Assembly: GCA_965228045.1 (NCBI GenBank)
Contig: OZ245789.1
Coordinates: forward strand, 1,922,001-1,986,000
Direction of reading: 5' to 3'
From: JANQEU01 sp965228045
GTDB taxonomy: Bacteria; Bacteroidota; Bacteroidia; Cytophagales; Cyclobacteriaceae
Length of the DNA stretch: 64,000 bases
Shown: piece after piece, positions 49,758-58,344 of the stretch
Layout of the letters: every line of letters begins with the position of its first letter
How positions within the stretch are numbered: the first letter of the stretch is position 1
Notes under the pieces: generated by a model
The model's input: only the letters and a program-made list of their open reading frames with translations
Told to the model about the DNA's origin: nothing
Database searches by the model: none
Program-made: the position numbers and the translations under genes

Positions 49758-50838
49758 AATGGTAAATTCTTTTTCTGGAAACTATCTTCCATTGGTCGGT
49801 TACAACTCCGTTCTCCACAACCTGAGCCTCTTCATGAAGGGCTACCGTCGGGCAGATGTGCCTTGGTATCCCATACAATACTTCACCTATTTTTAAGGAA
49901 GACGCACCTGCAAATTCCAGGACAAGGTGTTCCTCGCTATGGACCGTAAGTCTGGCTTCCGGAAATTGAGGGAAATAAACAGGTGGTGCTGACATTTCAG
50001 ACCCTACCGCTTTGTGACCCAGATCCACGCAGATGGAGTTTTTACCCGGTTTACTGATCACCCGACATAGCAGACATGCTGCCACCTCAAAGTCAAGATC
50101 CGGTATGTTCTCAGAATAACCCTGGTCCCAAAGGAGCGTGGTCCCTGGAGATAATGTTCGTTCCGGATATCTGGCATGAACGGGAAAGGATATGCTGCCG
50201 CCACAAAGTATTTCTAAGCCTTTATTGTCCAATTTTTTCAATAAAGTCTGGACCGCCTCAAACCCTAAGTCAACTTTCCCGGTTCTTTCAGCCAGGTCCG
50301 GGTCATGGATGTGACCGTCATAGGCCTGAATTCCCCTGAAGGTAAACCCTGATTGATGCAACATATCAACGACCTCATGCGCTTTCTCCGGTGCTATTCC
50401 GGTTCTATGCATGCCCACATCAAGGTCTACGAAGAAACCAATATTGTCCGGAGCGATTTTTTTCCATTCCTCTACCTGGTCAATATGGTCAACCAATACA
50501 GAAAATCGTGTTTTATTATTTCTTACGGCAAGTTGCTTCAGGTAATGCTGCGCCGGACCAATAAGTGGATACGCCACCAGCACATCTCTGACACCACAAG
50601 CAAGCAGCATCTCCAATTCTGAAAGTGTGGCACACTTGAACTTAGAAATGCCCTTTTGAAGTTGCATTTCCACAATCTCTTTACACTTGTAGGTCTTAAC
50701 ATGTGGTCTGAGTCTGCCGGGATCATTGGCTGCAATCGCAATCATCTTGTCGATGTTTCTATTGATCCTTTCAGGGAAGAAGAGGAGAGCCGGACTAATT
50801 ATATTTTCCGTATTCCTAAGCTGGAACCAGGCGCTCAT
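49750..50838 (-). CDS. D-threonine aldolase / D-serine dehydratase-like PLP enzyme
   Basis: 362 residues, alanine-racemase-like barrel. The PLP lysine is Lys48 in RPHVKTYK. The C-terminal beta domain has GHKAVGSEMSAPPVYFP and the zinc site PRHICP with His327 and Cys329, the His-x-Cys pair of the eukaryotic-type D-serine dehydratases and related D-threonine aldolases. Both reactions act on D-beta-hydroxy amino acids: the dehydratase gives pyruvate or 2-oxobutanoate plus ammonia through an enamine, the aldolase gives glycine plus an aldehyde. A RidA gene overlaps it by 4 bases upstream and the dipeptidase by 8 downstream. RidA proximity favours the dehydratase activity. Confidence 0.87.
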   Translation of the reverse strand: MSAWFQLRNTENIISPALLFFPERINRNIDKMIAIAANDPGRLRPHVKTYKCKEIVEMQLQKGISKFKCATLSELEMLLACGVRDVLVAYPLIGPAQHYLKQLAVRNNKTRFSVLVDHIDQVEEWKKIAPDNIGFFVDLDVGMHRTGIAPEKAHEVVDMLHQSGFTFRGIQAYDGHIHDPDLAERTGKVDLGFEAVQTLLKKLDNKGLEILCGGSISFPVHARYPERTLSPGTTLLWDQGYSENIPDLDFEVAACLLCRVISKPGKNSICVDLGHKAVGSEMSAPPVYFPQFPEARLTVHSEEHLVLEFAGASSLKIGEVLYGIPRHICPTVALHEEAQVVENGVVTDQWKIVSRKRIYHYD

Positions 50839-51293
50839 TTCAATTCAAATATTGCTTCGACCTCTACCGCCATATTTCCGGGAAGGATCATGCCCACAGC
50901 GCTTCTCGCACCAATTCCATTCTCTTCGCCCAGAACCTCTGCCATGAGCTCACTGAATCCATTGATGACCTTCGGCTGTTCGGTAAACTCCATGGTACAA
51001 TTCACCATCCCCAGGGTTTTGATCAAACGATGGATATTGTTCAGAAGCCCCTGAGATTTTATGGTAGAAAGCATGGTAAGTCCCGTTTGTCGGGCTGCCT
51101 GATAACCCTGTTCGGTATCTAGTTCGGCACCCACTTTTCCGTAAATCAATTCTCCATTACCCTGCAAAGGGCCCTGACCGGATACGTAAAGCATATTTTG
51201 GGAAATGATGACGGGTTTATACACGCCGCCAAGTGGAGGAGCCGGGGGTAACTCAAGACCCAGTTCCTTTATCTTGTCTTCCAGTGTTTTCAT
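50835..51293 (-). CDS. RidA family enamine/imine deaminase
   Basis: 152 residues. It belongs to the YjgF/YER057c/UK114 family (VIISQNMLYVSGQGPLQGNG, ARQTGLTMLSTIKSQ, IGARSAVGMILPGNMAVEVE). RidA hydrolyses reactive 2-aminoacrylate and 2-aminocrotonate that PLP dehydratases release, preventing damage to other PLP enzymes. The conserved Arg in GARSAVG is in place. The frame reaches 51362, but the ATG at 51293 is conventional (MKTLEDKIKELG) and overlaps the transporter stop by 4 bases. It overlaps the PLP enzyme ATG by 4 bases at its other end, so all three are coupled. Confidence 0.92.
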   Translation of the reverse strand: MKTLEDKIKELGLELPPAPPLGGVYKPVIISQNMLYVSGQGPLQGNGELIYGKVGAELDTEQGYQAARQTGLTMLSTIKSQGLLNNIHRLIKTLGMVNCTMEFTEQPKVINGFSELMAEVLGEENGIGARSAVGMILPGNMAVEVEAIFELK

Positions 51294-52591
51294 ACAAATA
51301 AATTTAGGATTAGAACACAAATCAACCCGACGATCGAAACGGTTGTTTCCATCATGGTCCATGACATCAATGTCTCTTTGATGCTGACATTAAAGTACTC
51401 TTTGAATAGCCAAAATCCACCATCGTTGATGTGTGAAAAGGTGATACTTCCTGCTCCAGTGGCCAGCACCAAAAGTTCCGTGGATACACCTGATGTGCCT
51501 ACCATTGGCAACATGATACTGGCCGCCGTCAGCGCTGATACTGTGGCAGACCCCACGCTGACTCTTATAAGCGCCGCAATCAACCATGCCAGGATGAGGG
51601 GAGAAAGCCCCAGACCTCCCAGTACATCCCCGATTTGCTCGCTCATGTTGGTTTCTATCATGATCTGCTTAAATGATCCGGCCCCGGCGATGATCAACAG
51701 AACACCGGCTACGCTGGACACTGCCACCCCCAATATTTTCATTACCGAGGTGGTGTTCCTTCCGGTTTTGATACCTAAAAAGTAGATCGCAGCCAGCACG
51801 GAAGCCAACATCGCGATGGACGGGTTGCCAATTGCATCTACCACCGTATTTTGACCAATCAAGCCCTGTACCATGGATGCCCCTCCGATCAAGATGACAG
51901 GTAATAAGGCAATTAACAGACAGGTGGTCAGGGAAGGAACCGTGTACCTGTCATCTGTTTCCACCACATAATCCTTCAAGGGTATAGGTTGAATTCGCTT
52001 CATGGTTTTAGCCAATAGGAATTTGGCCGCGGTTATGGCAGGGATGCCGCAGATAATCCCATATAGCAGGGTGAGGCCCAAATCCGCATTGTACATTTCG
52101 GCAATGGCGGTAGGTGCCGGGTGGGGTGGAAGGAACCCGTGGGTGACAGATAAGGAGGCCAGCATTGGCAATCCCACATAAAGTAGAGGGAGTTTCGTAT
52201 TTGATGCGATGGCGATAACCAGGGGAACCAGGATCACAAACCCAACAGTATAAAACATGGGAATCCCTACGATGAAACCCGTGACGATCAGTGAAAACTG
52301 AATGTTTTTGATCCCAAACCTTTTGACAAGGCTGTTCGTGATTTTGTTGGCAGCCCCGCTTTCCGCAACCAGCTTACCCAGCATTGCGCCAAAGCCAAGT
52401 ATAATCACAAGTGAACTCAGGGTGTTCCCAATTCCGGTTTGGATAGCTGCTACGGTATCGGTTACGCTCAATCCACCGCTGATACCTACAAAAAGGCAGA
52501 CAAGCATGAATGAAATGAAGGTATCCAGTTTTACAACTGTAACCAGTAAAACCAATAAGATGATACCAAGAAGTAAGGGTACGAAAACCAT
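51290..52591 (-). CDS. GntP-family permease (gluconate/D-serine transporter type)
   Basis: 433 residues, about 12 membrane helices. The family is recognised from FMLVCLFVGISGGLSVTDTV, GIGNTLSSLVIILGFGAMLG, ESGAAN, HGFLPPHPAPTAIAEMYNAD and the C-terminal GSITFSHINDGGFWLFKEYF. GntP members import gluconate and related sugar acids, and some (DsdX) import D-serine. The operon it heads contains a D-amino-acid enzyme and RidA rather than gluconate kinase, which points to a D-serine-like cargo. The ATG is clear. It lies 112 bases downstream of the B1 beta-lactamase gene on the same strand, possibly in one transcript. Confidence 0.88.
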   Translation of the reverse strand: MVFVPLLLGIILLVLLVTVVKLDTFISFMLVCLFVGISGGLSVTDTVAAIQTGIGNTLSSLVIILGFGAMLGKLVAESGAANKITNSLVKRFGIKNIQFSLIVTGFIVGIPMFYTVGFVILVPLVIAIASNTKLPLLYVGLPMLASLSVTHGFLPPHPAPTAIAEMYNADLGLTLLYGIICGIPAITAAKFLLAKTMKRIQPIPLKDYVVETDDRYTVPSLTTCLLIALLPVILIGGASMVQGLIGQNTVVDAIGNPSIAMLASVLAAIYFLGIKTGRNTTSVMKILGVAVSSVAGVLLIIAGAGSFKQIMIETNMSEQIGDVLGGLGLSPLILAWLIAALIRVSVGSATVSALTAASIMLPMVGTSGVSTELLVLATGAGSITFSHINDGGFWLFKEYFNVSIKETLMSWTMMETTVSIVGLICVLILNLFV

Positions 52592-52703
52592 AAGTGAGTC
52601 TGGTTAATGTTTAACAATCCCTAAAAATATGATTTTGTGTTGGGATTCAATGTTCGTGGATCATAAACCCGTGATAATGAGTGGAAAACCCATTCCGGTG
52701 CTG

Positions 52704-53429
52704 CTACTGATCGGCGAACATTTTGATGGTGTAGTCGAGCAGTTCCTGATTGCCATGATTGCCATGACCCGGGATGATGATCAAAGCTTCGGGATGGGCT
52801 GCTTTGACCTTACTGACTGTATTGGACCAGTCTTTTATATTGGCATCGTTGAGGTTGCCTTTTCCTGCACCCAGTGACTTAATCATGCATCCACCGAAAA
52901 TGGATTTTTCATCCGGCATCCAGACGATGATATTATCGAGGGTATGGCCTTCGCCGTGGTATTCCATACTTATGGGTCTGTCAATCAGGTCCAGGTCTAT
53001 GAAGCCGTTGAAAGTATTTTTAGGAGGTTCGAGTCCTTTTTTTGTCGCTAAAGTCTTAGTCAAACTATGCCCATAGGATGTGATATTTCTTTCGTGGAAT
53101 AGTGATAAGCCACCCAGGCAGTCTTCGTGATGATGTGTGGGAATTACCGCTTTAATTTCTATACCTTGTTCATCTATCCAGTCAAGTAGGGATTGCGTGA
53201 CATCCAGTTCGATGGGTGTGTCTATGACCACTGCCTCTCCATCCACTACGTAGATGGCGCCGTTGCTATTAAAAGTACCAAACTCCTCGGAAGTTACCAG
53301 TGAAACATGCAGCCAAAGATTATCGCTGATTTTTTCAATATAGAGATTATCCGAGATGACGATCCTTTCGGGTATTTGGGCTTGGGGAAAGTATAAGAAT
53401 AAGAGCCCGGTCAGAATTATTTTGATCAT
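52704..53429 (-). CDS. Subclass B1 metallo-beta-lactamase
   Basis: 241 residues with signal peptide (MIKIILTGLLFLYFPQAQ). The B1 zinc ligands align: His99 and His101 in PTHHHEDC, Asp103, His162 in GEGHTLDN, Cys181 in FGGCMIKS and His222 in IPGHGN. The GGCMIKS cysteine and the GEGHTLDN spacing are characteristic of B1 and not of general MBL hydrolases. These hydrolyse penicillins, cephalosporins and carbapenems in the periplasm. Position 121 in B1 numbering is Cys104, where most have Arg, Lys or Ser. The start could also be at 53444, but the ATG at 53429 gives the shorter signal. No mobile element is visible. Confidence 0.88.
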   Translation of the reverse strand: MIKIILTGLLFLYFPQAQIPERIVISDNLYIEKISDNLWLHVSLVTSEEFGTFNSNGAIYVVDGEAVVIDTPIELDVTQSLLDWIDEQGIEIKAVIPTHHHEDCLGGLSLFHERNITSYGHSLTKTLATKKGLEPPKNTFNGFIDLDLIDRPISMEYHGEGHTLDNIIVWMPDEKSIFGGCMIKSLGAGKGNLNDANIKDWSNTVSKVKAAHPEALIIIPGHGNHGNQELLDYTIKMFADQ

Positions 53430-53480
53430 GGCCCAATATACCATTGGGTGATTAAAACCTTATTCTGCTTCCCTAAAATA

Positions 53481-53519
53481 AAGACGGGTGAAAGAAAATA
53501 TTTTCTTTCACCGTCCTTA
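53481..53519 (-). terminator. Terminator hairpin after the lipoprotein gene
   Basis: A 24-base perfect palindrome (53487-53510) flanked by further paired bases with single bulges makes a very stable stem from 53481 to 53519; on the minus strand TTTATTTTA follows. It lies 30 bases past the lipoprotein stop and about 50 upstream of the B1 lactamase start, separating those units. Confidence 0.75.
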
Positions 53520-53549
53520 TTGACTATACAACTTATAATACGGTTGGAA

Positions 53550-54308
53550 CTAATTTACCCTTTCAAAATTCAGCACTGATGTTATGCCATCTGCTTCAAA
53601 GAAAGCTAGGGTTAAAGTGGGATTTTGATCGGTAGTTATGCTAATGAACCGTTGATCATCACCTTCTTCAATAAAATCGGATTCTTCTGCCAGAGGGGTT
53701 ATGGCATCAATATTCGCTGTGCATCCGGAAGTTTCCAGCCAGGTATAGGTACCGTAGGTGTCACTTCCGTCACAGGTTTCGGATCCATCTTCTATGATCA
53801 ATTCATAGGAGGTAGTGATTGTGACCATATCATCGAATAGACATGCCACAGCTTCATTCTCTTCGTTTATTATTTGATTATTGACCAGAAGTTGGAACAT
53901 TTCCCACTCACCTACAACCAATGATTCTACTTCCGATAGGGTAGTACCATTGGAAACCTGAACTGTAGAGTTTGTATAGGTAAAATTACCTTGGGATGCC
54001 AAACCGTCCTGCCAGTTAGACAATCCGGTATTAGTACTGTAATACACCCAATAGGTTTGATCCTTTGTCAGGGATGAAATATCCCAGGGTACATCTGCCG
54101 ACATTGTGATGGCAAGCACACTGTTTTCGCGATTTGCAAAATCAGACTGAGATTCATAAAACTCAGCTGTAATACTGCTGGTCCATTCCCCCCCGCAAGC
54201 GAGGTTAAAAAGACCTCCAGTGATAGGGTCCGGATCTTCCGAACAGGAAGTCAGCGTAAGAGTAAGTATTAGGATTAGAAATGGAATTCTATAGCATTTA
54301 TGCATCAT
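53550..54308 (-). CDS. Lipoprotein with lipocalin-like C-terminal region, unknown function
   Basis: 252 residues. Lipoprotein signal ends LTLTLTSCSEDPDP, with acidic residues after Cys that may direct it to the surface. The body has two beta-rich parts, the second (about 125-245: LVVGEWEMFQLLVNNQIINE, then an even pattern of strands with TYGTYTWLETSGC and TLTLAFFEADGITSVLNF) resembling the lipocalin-like domains found in many Bacteroidota lipoproteins. Function unknown. It begins with adjacent ATGATG codons and has its own terminator. It stands 230 bases from the divergent DUF2975 gene. Confidence 0.65.
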   Translation of the reverse strand: MMHKCYRIPFLILILTLTLTSCSEDPDPITGGLFNLACGGEWTSSITAEFYESQSDFANRENSVLAITMSADVPWDISSLTKDQTYWVYYSTNTGLSNWQDGLASQGNFTYTNSTVQVSNGTTLSEVESLVVGEWEMFQLLVNNQIINEENEAVACLFDDMVTITTSYELIIEDGSETCDGSDTYGTYTWLETSGCTANIDAITPLAEESDFIEEGDDQRFISITTDQNPTLTLAFFEADGITSVLNFERVN

Positions 54309-54538
54309 GAGCGCTTAGGAAATTGTTAATAATTGATTTCAAAAAAGGCCCAAACTAGCGCAGGATATCTAACCACGCGGGCGTTGTTTTGCGAACGACC
54401 CTAATTTTTTGTGAATGTTCATTTGGAATCCTTCATCGAGTCGATAACTCCAACATAATTTTTTATTAAACAGGTATAATATATTGATAAACAATAAATA
54501 ATAATTATATTACGGCAATAATTAATTGAATAATAAAA

Positions 54539-55192
54539 ATGAATCTTATATCTTCAGTTTCTACACACAGGATGGTCGGAGTCCTTCTGTGGATATTTCG
54601 AGGCTTTGCCCTTTTGTTTATGTTGGCGGTTGCCTTCACTTTCGTCATCATGCTCATGTCGGCTTTCGGAAAAGAGCTGCTTTCTCCTTACATACCAGAA
54701 ATGACGGCTTACTTTTCACTAGCTGAAAATGTAGGGGAGGTTAGATGGCTGAATGGTGGGCAGGAAATTGATTTCCTGATGACTGCAGGGGTAGGCCGTG
54801 TGAAGCTGGAGGATATTCCATCAGGGTTTCTCGCCGTCAATAGTTTGTTCAGGATACTGTCTTACGGGTGTATCTTGTTCTCTATTATTTTGACAGTCAG
54901 GATTCTAAGGTCCGTTAAATCAAAAGAATTTTTATTGAAAGAAAATGCACTGAGGCTGCGATGGATAGCCATATTGGGCATTGCCACTTTTCTACTGGAC
55001 AAGTTCTTGTCCATTTATGAATCCTCGTACGTTGCCGAAAGAGTTGGGATAATGGGTATAGATTTCACCGGTTACAATGGCTTTGTCTTTGCCAACTTTG
55101 AGTGGATTTTGAGTAATCTTTTTCTACTCGTGATTGCCGAGGTATTTCGCATAGGAGCTGAATTGAAGGAAGAACAGGACCTAACGATTTGA
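54539..55192 (+). CDS. DUF2975 membrane protein
   Basis: 217 residues with four predicted membrane helices (about 15-40, 100-125, 140-160, 185-210). The family DUF2975 shows as a hydrophobic four-helix bundle with an extracytoplasmic loop, for example VRILRSVKSKEFLLKENALR and the end segment LIAEVFRIGAELKEEQDLTI. Its molecular job is not known. The HTH gene follows after 3 bases; the same DUF2975-HTH pairing occurs in many bacteria (YozG/yoaS-like), implying a membrane sensor or partner for the regulator. Upstream, 230 bases hold AT-rich sequence with TATAAT-like stretches but no certain promoter. Confidence 0.85.
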   Translation: MNLISSVSTHRMVGVLLWIFRGFALLFMLAVAFTFVIMLMSAFGKELLSPYIPEMTAYFSLAENVGEVRWLNGGQEIDFLMTAGVGRVKLEDIPSGFLAVNSLFRILSYGCILFSIILTVRILRSVKSKEFLLKENALRLRWIAILGIATFLLDKFLSIYESSYVAERVGIMGIDFTGYNGFVFANFEWILSNLFLLVIAEVFRIGAELKEEQDLTI

Positions 55193-55195
55193 AAC

Positions 55196-55411
55196 ATGGC
55201 AATTATTGTAAATCTTGATGTAATGCTTGCAAAGCGCAAAATGTCCCTTACCGAATTGTCTGAGAACGTTGGTATTACCATGTCCAACCTTTCAATTCTT
55301 AAGAAGGGCAAGGCACGTGCCATTCGTTTCGGGACGCTTGACGCAATATGTCAGGCTCTGGAATGTCAGCCGGGGGATATTCTCGAGCACCAGCCTGATC
55401 AGCAGGATTAG
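55196..55411 (+). CDS. Small Cro/CI-type HTH transcriptional regulator (YozG-like)
   Basis: 71 residues. A single helix-turn-helix of the XRE type fills the protein: VMLAKRKMSLTELSENVGIT (helices 1-2), MSNLSILKKGKARAIRFGTL (recognition helix and wing), then DAICQALECQPGDILEH. It has no ligand domain. It lies 3 bases behind DUF2975, the usual partner, and its last 4 bases overlap the serine hydrolase on the opposite strand. It probably regulates its own operon, in response to something sensed at the membrane. Confidence 0.9.
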   Translation: MAIIVNLDVMLAKRKMSLTELSENVGITMSNLSILKKGKARAIRFGTLDAICQALECQPGDILEHQPDQQD

Positions 55412-56484
55412 AATTCAGGGAAAGACGGATCAATTTCCTTTCCGATAGCTTTAACCAGTTCCTGTTGTGATTTTCCCTGGTTCTCATCCCGGTTGGTCAA
55501 AAGGATAATACTCAATCCCGTACTAAGATCTCTAAGGTAGACGGTACCAGTGTATCCCGAATGGATCACGATTCTTCTATCTTCAAAATCATGCACCATC
55601 CAACCCAATCCATAGGAGTGCCTATGGTCTCCATCCTGATAAAATTCTCTATAGGGGCTGGTAATTGCTTTTATCACTGAGGGATCAATATTTGATATCA
55701 AACCTTGTTCATAAAGGATCATGTCGTTGATGGTTGACATGACTCCAAAGTGTGGTGTGAGCTCAAACTCCCATTGGCGTCGGTTGTTTTTAAAGAAACC
55801 ATCTTCGATGACGTAACCATCAGCTCTGTTTGGAATAATGTCATCCTGGTCCAGGAATCGTGTGTCCTTCATTCCAAATGGTCCGAAAATCTCTTCAGCC
55901 ATTAGATCATCAAAATCTCTGTCCATAATTTTCTCAATTATGTAGCCTGCAAGAAAATAACCCTGGTCACTGTACTCCCAATCGGTACCCGGTTTGGCTA
56001 TCATGGGTACTTTTTTGGCAGCAGCCAACATCAGATCCTTGTCGTAATCCAGCAGATATGAATCGTGAAATTTTGGTTCGAATTTGTGCTGCAGACCTCC
56101 CATGTGACCTAGTAATTGCCGGAGTGTAATGTCTTTCCATCCATCGGGTATGTCATTTATTACTTTACCAACTTTAGTATCGAGATCTAGTTTTTTACGG
56201 CGAGCCAATTCCACGATCATCGTCGTCGTCATTTGTTTCGAGACAGAAGCCAGTTCAAAAACGGTGCTATCCGTAACGGCAGTCTTCAATTCAATATTTG
56301 AAATGCCATAGCTGGCTCTGTACAGGACTTCGCCTTGGTGTAGTATTGCAAGTGCAACACCGGGAATCATTTCTTTCGACATGAATTCCGTTGTCAGTTT
56401 GTCAATATTTTCAGGAATGACATTGAATTGGCCGGGAGCCAATTGGGAAAATGTGAGAAAGCCTAAAACCAGAAGTTTGTTCAT
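55408..56484 (-). CDS. Serine hydrolase, class C beta-lactamase-like
   Basis: 358 residues. A signal peptide (MNKLLVLGFLTFSQLAPGQ) precedes a beta-lactamase/DD-peptidase fold. The active-site SxxK is SVSK near residue 80 (ELASVSKQMTTT), the Tyr motif is YSDQGY (Ser-Asp in place of the usual Asn), and the HxG motif is HSGYTG. The Y-S-D and H-S-G forms are typical of class C-like esterases and peptidases rather than of AmpC itself. It may cleave D-amino acid peptides or esters. Beta-lactamase activity cannot be assumed. It converges with the HTH gene by 4 bases. Confidence 0.87.
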   Translation of the reverse strand: MNKLLVLGFLTFSQLAPGQFNVIPENIDKLTTEFMSKEMIPGVALAILHQGEVLYRASYGISNIELKTAVTDSTVFELASVSKQMTTTMIVELARRKKLDLDTKVGKVINDIPDGWKDITLRQLLGHMGGLQHKFEPKFHDSYLLDYDKDLMLAAAKKVPMIAKPGTDWEYSDQGYFLAGYIIEKIMDRDFDDLMAEEIFGPFGMKDTRFLDQDDIIPNRADGYVIEDGFFKNNRRQWEFELTPHFGVMSTINDMILYEQGLISNIDPSVIKAITSPYREFYQDGDHRHSYGLGWMVHDFEDRRIVIHSGYTGTVYLRDLSTGLSIILLTNRDENQGKSQQELVKAIGKEIDPSFPEF

Positions 56485-56530
56485 AAAGTGTGTTTTAAAA
56501 GGAAACTTTGGATAATCGGAAAGGTTACTA

Positions 56531-56887
56531 TTACTCCGCTGTTTCTACGGACCATCCCTTAAATGACAGCAAGGTTAAAAGAATATTGCTGACCCAGCTG
56601 ACCATCATAATAAGAAACATGCTAGTCTGATAATGCTCATAAATCATGAAGATCATGAAAAGGTAATACAAGCAGAGACCTATAAGAGAAGATCTCATAT
56701 AGTTGAAATCTACCCACTTCGATGGTAGAAAGATCGAAATCAATGGTAATATCCCAAACCAATAAACGATCATGGAGACAAGTGTCCATCCCAGAAATAA
56801 TCCGAAGGGAATGATGGCGAGGAATGCAAGGCATGGAATACCCAGAATAATGCTCGCGTGTTTAAAAGCCGTCTTTCCTGCGGACAT
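56531..56887 (-). CDS. Small membrane protein, unknown function
   Basis: 118 residues with four hydrophobic segments (about 12-32, 35-55, 65-85, 90-112: LFLGWTLVSMIVYWFGILPL, LCLYYLFMIFMIYEH, MMVSWVSNILLTLLSF). No family recognised. It lies between the serine hydrolase (46 bases) and the M14 peptidase (39 bases) on the same strand, so it may be transcribed with them. The consistent hydrophobic pattern and ATG make it a probable real gene. Confidence 0.65.
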   Translation of the reverse strand: MSAGKTAFKHASIILGIPCLAFLAIIPFGLFLGWTLVSMIVYWFGILPLISIFLPSKWVDFNYMRSSLIGLCLYYLFMIFMIYEHYQTSMFLIMMVSWVSNILLTLLSFKGWSVETAE

Positions 56888-56926
56888 ACCTCAAGATAAT
56901 AATTACCTTGTCATCCGTCAAGTTTG

Positions 56927-58204
56927 TTACTCGGAAGGTCCGGCCAGAAGCAACTCCATCAGTTTCAGGGCACTCACTCGCCCTTTGTCCTTCAGCAAAT
57001 CCCTGGGTGTGTCATCACCTAACTCATAAGTCAACGATTCGGCATTGAGTCGGTGAAACATGTAGGAAGACGAGGTGACAACGGTAGTATCCAGCCTCCC
57101 GGGACGGATGTTTGGATCAAGTCCCAATTCATCTGCCATAGAAGTGATCATGTCCGGTACCAGACCGGGGAAATTTCCCTTCAACTCCGGTTCGATCGTA
57201 TAATAAATATCTTCCCACGTACTGTGAAAGTCCACTCCGAAATAGAATTTCCCACCTGAGGAATCCAATTTGTTTTCAATGAAATTCTGGATGGCAGCGA
57301 CTTCCTGTTGATTCTGGTTACCCCAGTCCCTGTTCAAATCCCTACCGCCGTGATTATGTCTCCAATGGCCATTGTCTACACCATCAGGATTGGCCATCGG
57401 TACGATGTAAGCCGTGTATTCATCTCTGAAATTCTCTGCTACTGGCAAATCAGAGCAAATCGTCTCCACAAAGGATTTCATCGCCAGATAGCCAGTTACT
57501 TCAGGTGGATGTTGTCGCGAAAGCACAAAGATCATCTTGCTGTCGTTGGTATTTCCTATCCTCATCAGACGTATAGGACGACCTTCACGACTTTCACCTA
57601 TGATACTTTGATTCACGTAAATAAGGGAGTCGAGACCATTTATCCACCGGGCATTGTGTGTGGAGGTTTGAAGTTCCTGCGCTGAAACCCACAGTGTGTC
57701 AGGTCCCAGGTCAAGTGTCATGGTCACATATTCCGGCAGGTCTCTGGGACTGTCAGGCGCCACTGACTCACCCCGTTGCACTTTATCCTCGTCCACTTCC
57801 TTCCAGTTTTCTCCGTCATAGCTAAGTTTAGGACGATACCTGTGGAAGGCGCCATCGAGATAGGTGAGCTTTAGTTGAACGGAAGTCTTAGATTCACTCC
57901 AAATCTTAAATGAGTACCACGGACTTGGGTTGATGGGAGTATTCTCAGGGGTAATCAAAGCGGAAATTTCATTTTCTGCGGTCCATGCGATTCCATTAAG
58001 TCTTGCTCCCTCAAAGTTGTTTGTTGCAAATACGCCTTTCCCAATATCGAATACACCTACAAATTGTTTCTGGATCGGCAGGGTAGAGGTGGGAACGGCC
58101 TGAACAGGTGCCTGACCTTCCCATTTGCCATCGCCCGTACAACCGGCCAAACATGAAAGAAGTGTAAGAACTGTGATTAGCGTTAGTAACTTGTGACATT
58201 TCAT
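56927..58204 (-). CDS. M14 family zinc carboxypeptidase lipoprotein
   Basis: 425 residues. Lipoprotein signal MKCHKLLTLITVLTLLSC, acylated Cys at 18 or 22. The N-terminal beta domain (about 45-180) resembles the jelly-roll that precedes cytosolic carboxypeptidases. In the peptidase domain the zinc HxxE is in SRQHPPEVTGYLA, the third zinc ligand His is in VDFHSTWED, substrate Arg and Asn are in NRDWGNQNQQE, and the catalytic Glu is in SLTYELGDD. It removes C-terminal residues from peptides in the periplasm or at the surface. Exact specificity (A, B or D type) is not decidable. It is divergent from the CPA2 antiporter gene. Confidence 0.9.
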   Translation of the reverse strand: MKCHKLLTLITVLTLLSCLAGCTGDGKWEGQAPVQAVPTSTLPIQKQFVGVFDIGKGVFATNNFEGARLNGIAWTAENEISALITPENTPINPSPWYSFKIWSESKTSVQLKLTYLDGAFHRYRPKLSYDGENWKEVDEDKVQRGESVAPDSPRDLPEYVTMTLDLGPDTLWVSAQELQTSTHNARWINGLDSLIYVNQSIIGESREGRPIRLMRIGNTNDSKMIFVLSRQHPPEVTGYLAMKSFVETICSDLPVAENFRDEYTAYIVPMANPDGVDNGHWRHNHGGRDLNRDWGNQNQQEVAAIQNFIENKLDSSGGKFYFGVDFHSTWEDIYYTIEPELKGNFPGLVPDMITSMADELGLDPNIRPGRLDTTVVTSSSYMFHRLNAESLTYELGDDTPRDLLKDKGRVSALKLMELLLAGPSE

Positions 58205-58344
58205 GCGACTAAATTATTTGTTTTAAAGTTTCCGAACCCAAATGGGAATTTGAAATATTAAGTCTTGTTTGGAATGGCATCATTGCTTATTAAGTATCTA
58301 TTCTATAGTTTACACGTGTTGTGAAAACTGTTACCACACCGTGA

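Noticed and set aside
49470..49949. 159-residue open frame on the plus strand
   Set aside because: Crosses the M19/PLP-enzyme boundary antisense to both genes and has no family features.
33328..54396. Shared TTTGCGAAC motif upstream of the glucanotransferase (33328) and DUF2975 (54388) genes
   Set aside because: A 9-mer recurring in 64 kb is expected by chance at this rate; no second half-site at 54388.
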